A stretch of 64,000 nucleotides of DNA from Taudactylus pleione (Eukaryota; Chordata; Amphibia; Anura; Myobatrachidae). The position numbers and the translations under genes were made by a program. The notes under the pieces are model-generated. The model ran no database searches, was not told the origin of the DNA, and worked only from the letters and a program-made list of their open reading frames with translations. The DNA lies in contig JAUIMM010001255.1 of the NCBI GenBank assembly GCA_031769625.1, forward strand, positions 186,001-250,000, given 5' to 3'. Positions 13,607 through 27,026 of this stretch are shown here, one piece after another (position 1 is the first letter of the stretch; each line of letters begins with the position of its first letter).

Positions 13607-16600
13607 CTACAAGAGGAGATATCACAAAGTATGCGCTTTTATTGTTTTCATTGCTTTCAATGCATTTTGGCCTAAAACGTGCATTTGCTGTTTTCTCTTA
13701 AACGCAACATGGGAGAAAAACCATTTCACATCACATTTGTGGGTCTTGGTCTTCAACACATCCAGTGAAATTTTGAGCTGTCTGTGTTTGCTACAAGAAG
13801 AAATAACACAAAGTATGCGCTTTTGTGTTTCCATTGCTTTCAATGCATTTTGGCCTAAAACGTGCATTTGCTTTTTTCTCTTAAACGCAACATGGGAGAA
13901 AAACCATTTCACATCACATTTGTGGGTCTTGGTCTTCAACACATCCAGTGAAATTTTGAGCTGTCTGTGTTTGCTACAAGAGGAGATATCACAAAGTATG
14001 CGCTTTTGTTGATTTCATTGCTTTCAATGCATTTTGGCCTAAAACGAGCATTTGCTGTTTTCTCTTAAACGCAACATGGGAGAAAAACCATTTCACATCA
14101 CATTTGTGGGTCTTGGTCTGCAACACATCCAGTGAAATTTTGAGCTGTCTGTGTTTGCTACAAGAAGAGATATCACAAAGTATGCGCTTTTGTTGATTTC
14201 ATTGCTTTCAATGCATTTTGGCCTAAAACGAGCATTTGCTGTTTTCTCTTAAACGCAACATGGGAGAAAAACCATTTCACATCACATTTGTGGGTCTTGG
14301 TCTTCAACACATCCAGTTAAATTTTGAGCTGTCTGTGTTTGCTACAAGAGGAGATATCACAAAGTATGCGCTTTTGTTGTTTTCATTGCTTTCAATGCAT
14401 TTTGGCCTAAAACGTGCATTTGCTGTTTTCTCTTAAACGCAACATGGGAGAAAAACCATTTCACATCACATTTGTGGGTCTTGGTCTTCAACACATCCAG
14501 TGAAATTTTGAGCTGTCTGTGTTTGCTACAAGAGGAGATATCACAAAGTATGCGCTTTTGTTGTTTCCATTGCTTTCAATGCATTTTGGCCTAAAACGTG
14601 CATTTGCTGTTTTCTCTTAAACACAACATGGGAGAAATACCATTTCACATCACATTTGTGGGTCTTGGTCTTCAACACATCCAGTGAAATTTTGAGCTGT
14701 CTGTGTTTGCTACAAGAGGAGATATCACAAAGTATGCGCTTTTGTTGTTTTCATTGCTTTCAATGCATTTTGGCCTAAAACGAGCATTTGCTGTTTTCTC
14801 TTAAACGCAACATGGGAGAAAAACCATTTCACATCACATTTGTGGGTCTTGGTCTTCAACACATCCAGTGAAATTTTGAGCTGTCTGTGTTTGCTACAAG
14901 AGGAGATAACACAAAGTATGCGCTTTTGTGTTTCCATTGCTTTCAATGCATTTTGGCCTAAAACGTGCATTTGCTGTTTTCTCTTAAACGCAACATGGGA
15001 GAAAAACCATTTTACATCACATTTGTGGGTCTTGGTCTTCAACACATCCAGTGAAATTTTGAGCTGTCTGTGTTTGCTACAAGAGGAGATATCACAAAGT
15101 ATGCGCTTTTGTTATTTCCATTGCTTTCAATGCATTTTGGCCTAAAACTTGCATTTGCTGTTTTCTCTTAAACGCAGCATGGGAGAAAAACCATTTCACA
15201 TCACATTTGTGGGTTTTGGTCTTCAACACATCCAGTGAAATTTTGAGCTGTCTGTGTTTGCTACAAGAGGAGATAACACAAAGTATGCGCTTTTGTTGTT
15301 TCCATTGCTTTCAATGCATTTTGGCCTAAAACGTGCATTTTTCTGTTTTCTCTTAAACGCAACATGGGAGAAAAACCATTTCACATTACATTTGTGGGTT
15401 TTGGTCTTCAACACATCCAGTGAAATTTTGAGCTGTCTGTATTTGCTACAAGAGGAGATATCACAAAGTATGCGCTTTTGTTGTTTCCATTGCTTTCAAT
15501 GCATTTTGGCCTAAAACGTGCATTTGCTGTTTTCTCTTAAACACAACATGGGAGAAAAACCATTTCACATCACATTTGTGGGTCTTGGTCTTCAACACAT
15601 CCAGTGAAATTTTGAGCTGTCTGTGTTTGCTACAAGAGGAGATATCACAAAGTATGCGCTTTTGTTGTTTCCATTGCTTTCAATGCATTTTGGCCTAAAA
15701 CGTGCATTTGCTGTTTTCTCTTAAACGCAGCATGGGAGAAAAACCATTTCACATCACATTTGTGGGTCTTGGTCTTCAACACATCCAGTGAAATTTTGAG
15801 CTGTCTGTGTTTGCTACAAGAGGAGATATCACAAAGTATGCGCTTTTGTTGTTTTCATTGCTTTCAATGCATTTTGGCCTAAAACGTGCATTTGCTGTTT
15901 TCTCTTAAACGCAACATGGGAGAAAAACCATTTCACATCACATTTGTGGGTCTTGGTCTTCAACACATCCAGTGAAATTTTGAGCTGTCTGTGTTTGCTA
16001 CAAGAGGAGATATCACAAAGTATGCGCTTTTGTTGTTTTCATTGCTTTCAATGCATTTTGGCCTAAAACGTGCATTTGCTGTTTTCTCTTAAACGCAACA
16101 TGGGAGAAAAACCATTTCACATCACATTTGTGGGTCTTGGTCTTCAACACATCCAGTGAAATTTTGAGCTGTCTGTGTTTGCTACAAGAGGAGATATCAC
16201 AAAGTATGCGCTTTTATTGTTTTCATTGCTTTCAATGCATTTTGGCCTAAAACGTGCATTTGCTGTTTTCTCTTAAACGCAACATGGGAGAAAAACCATT
16301 TCACATCACATTTGTGGGTCTTGGTCTTCAACACATCCAGTGAAATTTTGAGCTGTCTGTGTTTGCTACTAGAGGAGATATCACAAAGTATGCGCTTTTG
16401 TTGTTTTCATTGCTTTCAATGCATTTTGGCCTAAAACTTGCATTTGCTGTTTTCTCTTAAACGCAGCATGGGAGAAAAACCATTTCACATCACATTTGTG
16501 GGTTTTGGTCTTCAACACATCCAGTGAAATTTTGAGCTGTCTGTGTTTGCTACAAGAGGAAATAACACAAAGTATGCGCTTTTGTGTTTCCATTGCTTTC

Positions 16601-18570
16601 AATGCATTTTGGCCTAAAACGTGCATTTGCTTTTTTCTCTTAAACGCAACATGGGAGAAAAACCATTTCACATCACATTTGTGGGTCTTGGTCTTCAACA
16701 CATCCAGTGAAATTTTGAGCTGTCTGTGTTTGCTACAAGAGGAGATATCACAAAGTATGCGCTTTTGTTGATTTCATTGCTTTCAATGCATTTTGGCCTA
16801 AAACGAGCATTTGCTGTTTTCTCTTAAACGCAACATGGGAGAAAAACCATTTCACATCACATTTGTGGGTCTTGGTCTGCAACACATCCAGTGAAATTTT
16901 GAGCTGTCTGTGTTTGCTACAAGAAGAGATATCACAAAGTATGCGCTTTTGTTGATTTCATTGCTTTCAATGCATTTTGGCCTAAAACGAGCATTTGCTG
17001 TTTTCTCTTAAACGCAACATGGGAGAAAAACCATTTCACATCACATTTGTGGGTCTTGGTCTTCAACACATCCAGTTAAATTTTGAGCTGTCTGTGTTTG
17101 CTACAAGAGGAGATATCACAAAGTATGCGCTTTTGTTGTTTTCATTGCTTTCAATGCATTTTGGCCTAAAATGTGCATTTGCTGTTTTCTCTTAAACGCA
17201 ACATGGGAGAAAAACCATTTCACATCACATTTGTGGGTCTTGGTCTTCAACACATCCAGTGAAATTTTGAGCTGTCTGTGTTTGCTACAAGAGGAGATAT
17301 CACAAAGTATGCGCTTTTGTTGTTTCCATTGCTTTCAATGTATTTTGGCCTAAAACGTGCATTTGCTGTTTTCTCTTAAACACAACATGGGAGAAATACC
17401 ATTTCACATCACATTTGTGGGTCTTGGTCTTCAACACATCCAGTGAAATTTTGAGCTGTCTGTGTTTGCTACAAGAGGAGATATCACAAAGTATGCGCTT
17501 TTGTTGTTTTCATTGCTTTCAATGCATTTTGGCCTAAAACGAGCATTTGCTGTTTTCTCTTAAACGCAACATGGGAGAAAAACCATTTCACATCACATTT
17601 GTGGGTCTTGGTCTTCAACACATCCAGTGAAATTTTGAGCTGTCTGTGTTTGCTACAAGAGGAGATAACACAAAGTATGCGCTTTTGTGTTTCCATTGCT
17701 TTCAATGCATTTTGGCCTAAAACGTGCATTTGCTGTTTTCTCTTAAACGCAACATGGGAGAAAAACCATTTCACATCACATTTGTGGGTCTTGGTCTTCA
17801 ACACATCCAGTGAAATTTTGAGCTGTCTGTGTTTGCTACAAGAGGAGATATCACAAAGTATGCGCTTTTGTTATTTCCATTGCTTTCAATGCATTTTGGC
17901 CTAAAACTTGCATTTGCTGTTTTCTCTTAAACGCAGCATGGGAGAAAAACCATTTCACATCACATTTGTGGGTCTTGGTCTTCAACACATCCAGTGAAAT
18001 TTTGAGCTGTCTGTGTTTGCTACAAGAGGAGATAACACAAAGTATGCGCTTTTGTTGTTTCCATTGCTTTCAATGCATTTTGGCCTAAAACGTGCATTTG
18101 CTGTTTTCTCTTAAACGCAACATGGGAGAAAAACCATTTCACATCACATTTGTGGGTTTTGGTCTTCAACACATCCAGTGAAATTTTGAGCTGTCTGTGT
18201 TTGCTACAAGAGGAGATAACACAAAGTATGCACTTTTGTGTTTCCATTGCTTTCAATGCATTTTGGCCTAAAACGTGCATTTGCTGTTTTCTCTCAAACG
18301 CAACATGGGAGAAAAACCATTTCACATCACATTTGTGGGTCTTGGTCTTCAACACATCCAGTGAAATTTTGAGCTGTCTGTGTTTGCTACAAGAGGAGAT
18401 ATCACAAAGTATGCGCTTTTGTTGTTTTCATTGCTTTCAATGCATTTTGGCATAAAACGAGCATTTGCTGTTTTCTCTTAAACGCAACATGGGAGAAAAA
18501 CCATTTCACATCACATTTGTGGGTCTTGGTCTTCAACACATCCAGTGAAATTTTGAGCTGTCTGTGTTTG
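13607..18570. repeat. Higher-order repeat, 27-monomer unit, copy 1
   Basis: The block begins with a monomer carrying CTTTTATTG and ends with the GGCATAAAACG monomer at 18449. It recurs at an offset of 4964 bp, falling to 4963 because of a one-base insertion near 15341 in this copy. Diagnostic variants are GCTTTTTTCTC (13870), GGTCTGCAAC (14116), CCAGTTAAAT (14313), GGGAGAAATACC (14631) and TTTTACATCAC (15011). Confidence 0.85.
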
Positions 18571-21500
18571 CTACAAGAGGAGATATCACAAAGTATGCGC
18601 TTTTATTGTTTTCATTGCTTTCAATGCATTTTGGCCTAAAACGTGCATTTGCTGTTTTCTCTTAAACGCAACATGGGAGAAAAACCATTTCACATCACAT
18701 TTGTGGGTCTTGGTCTTCAACACATCCAGTGAAATTTTGAGCTGTCTGTGTTTGCTACAAGAAGAAATAACACAAAGTATGCGCTTTTGTGTTTCCATTG
18801 CTTTCAATGCATTTTGGCCTAAAACGTGCATTTGCTTTTTTCTCTTAAACGCAACATGGGAGAAAAACCATTTCACATCACATTTGTGGGTCTTGGTCTT
18901 CAACACATCCAGTGAAATTTTGAGCTGTCTGTGTTTGCTACAAGAGGAGATATCACAAAGTATGCGCTTTTGTTGATTTCATTGCTTTCAATGCATTTTG
19001 GCCTAAAACGAGCATTTGCTGTTTTCTCTTAAACGCAACATGGGAGAAAAACCATTTCACATCACATTTGTGGGTCTTGGTCTGCAACACATCCAGTGAA
19101 ATTTTGAGCTGTCTGTGTTTGCTACAAGAAGAGATATCACAAAGTATGCGCTTTTGTTGATTTCATTGCTTTCAATGCATTTTGGCCTAAAACGAGCATT
19201 TGCTGTTTTCTCTTAAACGCAACATGGGAGAAAAACCATTTCACATCACATTTGTGGGTCTTGGTCTTCAACACATCCAGTTAAATTTTGAGCTGTCTGT
19301 GTTTGCTACAAGAGGAGATATCACAAAGTATGCGCTTTTGTTGTTTTCATTGCTTTCAATGCATTTTGGCCTAAAACGTGCATTTGCTGTTTTCTCTTAA
19401 ACGCAACATGGGAGAAAAACCATTTCACATCACATTTGTGGGTCTTGGTCTTCAACACATCCAGTGAAATTTTGAGCTGTCTGTGTTTGCTACAAGAGGA
19501 GATATCACAAAGTATGCGCTTTTGTTGTTTCCATTGCTTTCAATGCATTTTGGCCTAAAACGTGCATTTGCTGTTTTCTCTTAAACACAACATGGGAGAA
19601 ATACCATTTCACATCACATTTGTGGGTCTTGGTCTTCAACACATCCAGTGAAATTTTGAGCTGTCTGTGTTTGCTACAAGAGGAGATATCACAAAGTATG
19701 CGCTTTTGTTGTTTTCATTGCTTTCAATGCATTTTGGCCTAAAACGAGCATTTGCTGTTTTCTCTTAAACGCAACATGGGAGAAAAACCATTTCACATCA
19801 CATTTGTGGGTCTTGGTCTTCAACACATCCAGTGAAATTTTGAGCTGTCTGTGTTTGCTACAAGAGGAGATAACACAAAGTATGCGCTTTTGTGTTTCCA
19901 TTGCTTTCAATGCATTTTGGCCTAAAACGTGCATTTGCTGTTTTCTCTTAAACGCAACATGGGAGAAAAACCATTTTACATCACATTTGTGGGTCTTGGT
20001 CTTCAACACATCCAGTGAAATTTTGAGCTGTCTGTGTTTGCTACAAGAGGAGATATCACAAAGTATGCGCTTTTGTTATTTCCATTGCTTTCAATGCATT
20101 TTGGCCTAAAACTTGCATTTGCTGTTTTCTCTTAAACGCAGCATGGGAGAAAAACCATTTCACATCACATTTGTGGGTTTTGGTCTTCAACACATCCAGT
20201 GAAATTTTGAGCTGTCTGTGTTTGCTACAAGAGGAGATAACACAAAGTATGCGCTTTTGTTGTTTCCATTGCTTTCAATGCATTTTGGCCTAAAACGTGC
20301 ATTTGCTGTTTTCTCTTAAACGCAACATGGGAGAAAAACCATTTCACATTACATTTGTGGGTTTTGGTCTTCAACACATCCAGTGAAATTTTGAGCTGTC
20401 TGTATTTGCTACAAGAGGAGATATCACAAAGTATGCGCTTTTGTTGTTTCCATTGCTTTCAATGCATTTTGGCCTAAAACGTGCATTTGCTGTTTTCTCT
20501 TAAACACAACATGGGAGAAAAACCATTTCACATCACATTTGTGGGTCTTGGTCTTCAACACATCCAGTGAAATTTTGAGCTGTCTGTGTTTGCTACAAGA
20601 GGAGATATCACAAAGTATGCGCTTTTGTTGTTTCCATTGCTTTCAATGCATTTTGGCCTAAAACGTGCATTTGCTGTTTTCTCTTAAACGCAGCATGGGA
20701 GAAAAACCATTTCACATCACATTTGTGGGTCTTGGTCTTCAACACATCCAGTGAAATTTTGAGCTGTCTGTGTTTGCTACAAGAGGAGATATCACAAAGT
20801 ATGCGCTTTTGTTGTTTTCATTGCTTTCAATGCATTTTGGCCTAAAACGTGCATTTGCTGTTTTCTCTTAAACGCAACATGGGAGAAAAACCATTTCACA
20901 TCACATTTGTGGGTCTTGGTCTTCAACACATCCAGTGAAATTTTGAGCTGTCTGTGTTTGCTACAAGAGGAGATATCACAAAGTATGCGCTTTTGTTGTT
21001 TTCATTGCTTTCAATGCATTTTGGCCTAAAACGTGCATTTGCTGTTTTCTCTTAAACGCAACATGGGAGAAAAACCATTTCACATCACATTTGTGGGTCT
21101 TGGTCTTCAACACATCCAGTGAAATTTTGAGCTGTCTGTGTTTGCTACAAGAGGAGATATCACAAAGTATGCGCTTTTATTGTTTTCATTGCTTTCAATG
21201 CATTTTGGCCTAAAACGTGCATTTGCTGTTTTCTCTTAAACGCAACATGGGAGAAAAACCATTTCACATCACATTTGTGGGTCTTGGTCTTCAACACATC
21301 CAGTGAAATTTTGAGCTGTCTGTGTTTGCTACTAGAGGAGATATCACAAAGTATGCGCTTTTGTTGTTTTCATTGCTTTCAATGCATTTTGGCCTAAAAC
21401 TTGCATTTGCTGTTTTCTCTTAAACGCAGCATGGGAGAAAAACCATTTCACATCACATTTGTGGGTTTTGGTCTTCAACACATCCAGTGAAATTTTGAGC

Positions 21501-23349
21501 TGTCTGTGTTTGCTACAAGAGGAAATAACACAAAGTATGCGCTTTTGTGTTTCCATTGCTTTCAATGCATTTTGGCCTAAAACGTGCATTTGCTTTTTTC
21601 TCTTAAACGCAACATGGGAGAAAAACCATTTCACATCACATTTGTGGGTCTTGGTCTTCAACACATCCAGTGAAATTTTGAGCTGTCTGTGTTTGCTACA
21701 AGAGGAGATATCACAAAGTATGCGCTTTTGTTGATTTCATTGCTTTCAATGCATTTTGGCCTAAAACGAGCATTTGCTGTTTTCTCTTAAACGCAACATG
21801 GGAGAAAAACCATTTCACATCACATTTGTGGGTCTTGGTCTGCAACACATCCAGTGAAATTTTGAGCTGTCTGTGTTTGCTACAAGAAGAGATATCACAA
21901 AGTATGCGCTTTTGTTGATTTCATTGCTTTCAATGCATTTTGGCCTAAAACGAGCATTTGCTGTTTTCTCTTAAACGCAACATGGGAGAAAAACCATTTC
22001 ACATCACATTTGTGGGTCTTGGTCTTCAACACATCCAGTTAAATTTTGAGCTGTCTGTGTTTGCTACAAGAGGAGATATCACAAAGTATGCGCTTTTGTT
22101 GTTTTCATTGCTTTCAATGCATTTTGGCCTAAAATGTGCATTTGCTGTTTTCTCTTAAACGCAACATGGGAGAAAAACCATTTCACATCACATTTGTGGG
22201 TCTTGGTCTTCAACACATCCAGTGAAATTTTGAGCTGTCTGTGTTTGCTACAAGAGGAGATATCACAAAGTATGCGCTTTTGTTGTTTCCATTGCTTTCA
22301 ATGTATTTTGGCCTAAAACGTGCATTTGCTGTTTTCTCTTAAACACAACATGGGAGAAATACCATTTCACATCACATTTGTGGGTCTTGGTCTTCAACAC
22401 ATCCAGTGAAATTTTGAGCTGTCTGTGTTTGCTACAAGAGGAGATATCACAAAGTATGCGCTTTTGTTGTTTTCATTGCTTTCAATGCATTTTGGCCTAA
22501 AACGAGCATTTGCTGTTTTCTCTTAAACGCAACATGGGAGAAAAACCATTTCACATCACATTTGTGGGTCTTGGTCTTCAACACATCCAGTGAAATTTTG
22601 AGCTGTCTGTGTTTGCTACAAGAGGAGATAACACAAAGTATGCGCTTTTGTGTTTCCATTGCTTTCAATGCATTTTGGCCTAAAACGTGCATTTGCTGTT
22701 TTCTCTTAAACGCAACATGGGAGAAAAACCATTTCACATCACATTTGTGGGTCTTGGTCTTCAACACATCCAGTGAAATTTTGAGCTGTCTGTGTTTGCT
22801 ACAAGAGGAGATATCACAAAGTATGCGCTTTTGTTATTTCCATTGCTTTCAATGCATTTTGGCCTAAAACGTGCATTTGCTGTTTTCTCTTAAACGCAGC
22901 ATGGGAGAAAAACCATTTCACATCACATTTGTGGGTTTTGGTCTTCAACACATCCAGTGAAATTTTGAGCTGTCTGTGTTTGCTACAAGAGGAGATAACA
23001 CAAAGTATGCACTTTTGTGTTTCCATTGCTTTCAATGCATTTTGGCCTAAAACGTGCATTTGCTGTTTTCTCTCAAACGCAACATGGGAGAAAAACCATT
23101 TCACATCACATTTGTGGGTCTTGGTCTTCAACACATCCAGTGAAATTTTGAGCTGTCTGTGTTTGCTACAAGAGGAGATATCACAAAGTATGCGCTTTTG
23201 TTGTTTTCATTGCTTTCAATGCATTTTGGCATAAAACGAGCATTTGCTGTTTTCTCTTAAACGCAACATGGGAGAAAAACCATTTCACATCACATTTGTG
23301 GGTCTTGGTCTTCAACACATCCAGTGAAATTTTGAGCTGTCTGTGTTTG
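18571..23349. repeat. Higher-order repeat, 26-monomer unit, copy 2
   Basis: This is a tandem copy of 13607-18570 with the same ordered private variants. One monomer, equivalent to the one near 18020, is missing close to the right end, so the offset falls from 4963 to 4779 bp. Confidence 0.85.
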
Positions 23350-26300
23350 CTACAAGAGGAGATAACACAAAGTATGCGCTTTTGTGTTTCCATTGCTTTC
23401 AATGCATTTTGGCCTAAAACGTGCATTTGCTGTTTTCTCTTAAACGCAACATGGGAGAAAAACCATTTCACATCACATTTGTGGGTCTTGGTCTTCTACA
23501 CATCCAGTGAAATTTTGAGCTGGCTGTGTTTGCTACAAGAGGAGATATCACAAAGTATGCGCTTTTGTTATTTCCATTGCTTTCAATGCATTTTGGCCTA
23601 AAACTTGCATTTGCTGTTTTCTCTTAAACGCAGCATGGGAGAAAAACCATTTCACATCACATTTGTGGGTTTTGGTCTTCAACACATCCAGTGAAATTTT
23701 GAGCTGTCTGTGATTGCTACAAGAGGAGATAACACAAAGTATGCGCTTTTGTTGTTTCCATTGCTTTCAATGCATTTTGGCCTAAAACGTGCATTTGCTG
23801 TTTTCTCTTAAACGCAACATGGGAGAAAAACCATTTCACATCACATTTGTGGGTTTTGGTCTTCAATACATCCAGTGAAATTTTGAGCTGTCTGTGTTTG
23901 CTACAAGAGGAGATAACACAAAGTATGCGCTTTTGTGTTTCCATTGCTTTCAATGCATTTTGGCCTAAAACGTGCATTTGCTGTTTTCTCTCAAACGCAA
24001 CATGGGAGAAAAACCATTTCACATCACATTTGTGGGTTTTGGTCTTCAACACATCCAGTGAAATTTTGAGCTGTCTGTGTTTGCTACAAGAGGAGATATC
24101 AGAAAGTATGCGCTTTTGTTATTTCCATTGCTTTCAATGCATTTTGGCCTAAAACTTGCATTTGCTGTTTTCTCTTAAACGCAACATGGGAGAAAAACCA
24201 TTTCACATCACATTTGTTGGTTTTGGTCTTCAACACATCCAGTGAAATTTTGAGCTGTCTGTGTTTGCTACTAGAGGAGATATCACAAAGTATGCGCTTT
24301 TGTTGTTTTCATTGCTTTCAATGCATTTTGGCCTAAAACGAGCATTTGCTGTTTTCTCTTAAACGCAACATGGGAGAAAAACCATTTCACATCACATTTG
24401 TGGGTCTTGGACTTCAACACATCCAGTGAAATTTTGAGCTGTCTGTGTTTGTTACAAGAGGAGATATCACAAAGTATGCGCTTTTGTTGTTTCCATTGCT
24501 TTCAATGCATTTTGGCCTAAAACTTGCATTTGCTGTTTTCTCTTAAACGCAGCATGGGAGAAAAACCATTTCACATCACATTTGTGGGTTTTGGTCTTCA
24601 ACAAATCCAGTGAAATTTTGAGCTGTCTGTGTTTGCTACAAGAGGAGATAACACAAAGTATGCGCTTTTGTGTTTCCATTGCTTTAAATGCATTTTGGCC
24701 TAAAACGTGCATTTGCTGTTTTCTCTTAAACGCAACATGGGAGAAAAACCATTTCACATCACATTTGTGGGTCTTGGTCTTCAACACATCCAGTGAAATT
24801 TTGAGCTGTCTGTGTTTGCTACAAGAGGAGATATCACAAAGTATGCGCTTTTGTTGATTTCATTGCTTTCAATGCATTTTGGCCTAAAACGAGCATTTGC
24901 TGTTTTCTCTTAAACGCAGCATGGGAGAAAAACCATTTCACATCACATTTGTGGGTCTTGGTCTTCAACACATCCAGTGAAATTTTGAGCTGTCTGTGTT
25001 TGCTACAAGAGGAGATATCACAAAGTATGCGCTTTTGTTGTTTTCATTGCTTTCAATGCATTTTGGCCTAAAACATGCATTTGCTGTTTTCTCTTAAACG
25101 CAACATGGGAGAAAAACCATTTCACATCACATTTGTGGGTCTTGGTCTTCAACACATCCAGTGAAATTTTGAGCTGTCTGTGTTTGCTACAAGAGGAGAT
25201 ATCACAAAGTATGCGCTTTTGTTGTTTCCATTGCTTTCAATGCATTTTGGCCTAAAACGTGCATTTGCTGTTTTCTCTTAAACACAACATGGGAGAAAAA
25301 CCATTTCACATCACATTTGTGGGTCTTGGTCTTCAACACATCCAGTGAAATTTTGAGCTGTCTGTGTTTGCTACAAGAGGAGATATCACAAAGTATGCGC
25401 TTTTGTTGTTTCCATTGCTTTCAATGCATTTTGGCCTAAAACGTGCATTTGCTGTTTTCTCTTAAACGCAGCATGGGAGAAAAACCATTTCACATCACAT
25501 TTGTGGGTCTTGGTCTTCAACACATCCAGTGAAATTTTGAGCTGTCTGTGTTTGCTACAAGAGGAGATATCACAAAGTATGCGCTTTTGTTGTTTTCATT
25601 GCTTTCAATGCATTTTGGCCTAAAACGTGCATTTGCTGTTTTCTCTTAAACGCAACATGGGAGAAAAACCATTTCACATCACATTTGTGGGTCTTGGTCT
25701 TCAACACATCCAGTGAAATTTTGAGCTGTCTGTGTTTGCTACAAGAGGAGATATCACAAAGTATGTGCTTTTGTTGATTTCATTGCTTTCAATGCATTTT
25801 GGCCTAAAACGAGAATTTGCTGTTTTCTCTTAAAAGCAACATGGGAGAAAAACCATTTCACATCACATTTGTGGGTCTTGGTCTTCAACACATCCAGTGA
25901 AATTTTGAGCTGTCTGTGTTTGCTACAAGAGGAGATATCACAAAGTATGCGCTTTTGTTGTTTTCATTGCTTTCAATGCATTTTGGCCTAAAACGTGCAT
26001 TTGCTGTTTTCTCTTAAACGCAACATGGGAGAAAAACCATTTCACATCACATTTGTGGGTCTTGGTCTTCAACACATCCAGTGAAATTTTGAGCTGTCTG
26101 TGTTTGCTACAAGAGGAGATATCACAAAGTATGCGCTTTTGTTGTTTCCATTGCTTTCAATGCATTTTGGCCTAAAACGTGCATTTGCTGTTTTCTCTTA
26201 AACACAACATGGGAGAAAAACCATTTCACATCACATTTGTGGGTCTTGGTCTTCAACACATCCAGTGAAATTTTGAGCTGTCTGTGTTTGCTACAAGAGG

Positions 26301-27026
26301 AGATATCACAAAGTATGCGCTTTTGTTGTTTTCATTGCTTTCAATGCATTTTGGCCTAAAACGAGCATTTGCTGTTTTCTCTTAAACGCAGCATGGGAGA
26401 AAAACCATTTCACATCACATTTGTGGGTTTTGGTCTTCAACACATCCAGTGAAATTTTGAGCTGTCTGTGTTTGCTACAAGAGGAGATATCACAAAGTAT
26501 GCGCTTTTGTTATTTCCATTGCTTTCAATGCATTTTGGCCTAAAACTTGCATTTGCTGTTTTCTCTTAAACGCAGCATGGGAGAAAAACCATTTCACATC
26601 ACATTTGTGGGTTTTGGTCTTCAACACATCCAGTGAAATTTTGAGCTGTCTGTGTTTGCTACAAGAGGAGATAACACAAAGTATGCGCTTTTGTTGTTTT
26701 CATTGCTTTCAATGCATTTTGGCCTAAAACGAGCATTTGCTGTTTTCTCTTAAACGCAACATGGGAGAAAAACCATTTCACATCACATTTGTGGGTCTTG
26801 GTCTTCAACACATCCAGTGAAATTTTGAGCTGTCTGTGTTTGCTACAAGAGGAGATAACACAAAGTATGCGCTTTTGTTATTTCCATTGCTTTCAATGCA
26901 TTTTGGCCTAAAACTTGCATTTGCTGTTTTCTCTTAAACACAACATGGGAGAAAAACCATTTCACAACACATTTGTGGGTCTTGGTCTTCAACACATCCA
27001 GTGAAATTTTGAGCTGTCTGTGTTTG
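21145..27026. repeat. Higher-order repeat, 32-monomer unit, U1
   Basis: The unit is bounded by CTTTTATTG monomers at 21145 and 27027. It recurs 5882 bp downstream and then at 6066 bp after one extra monomer. It overlaps the end of the preceding unit, showing that unit boundaries shift between amplification rounds. Confidence 0.75.
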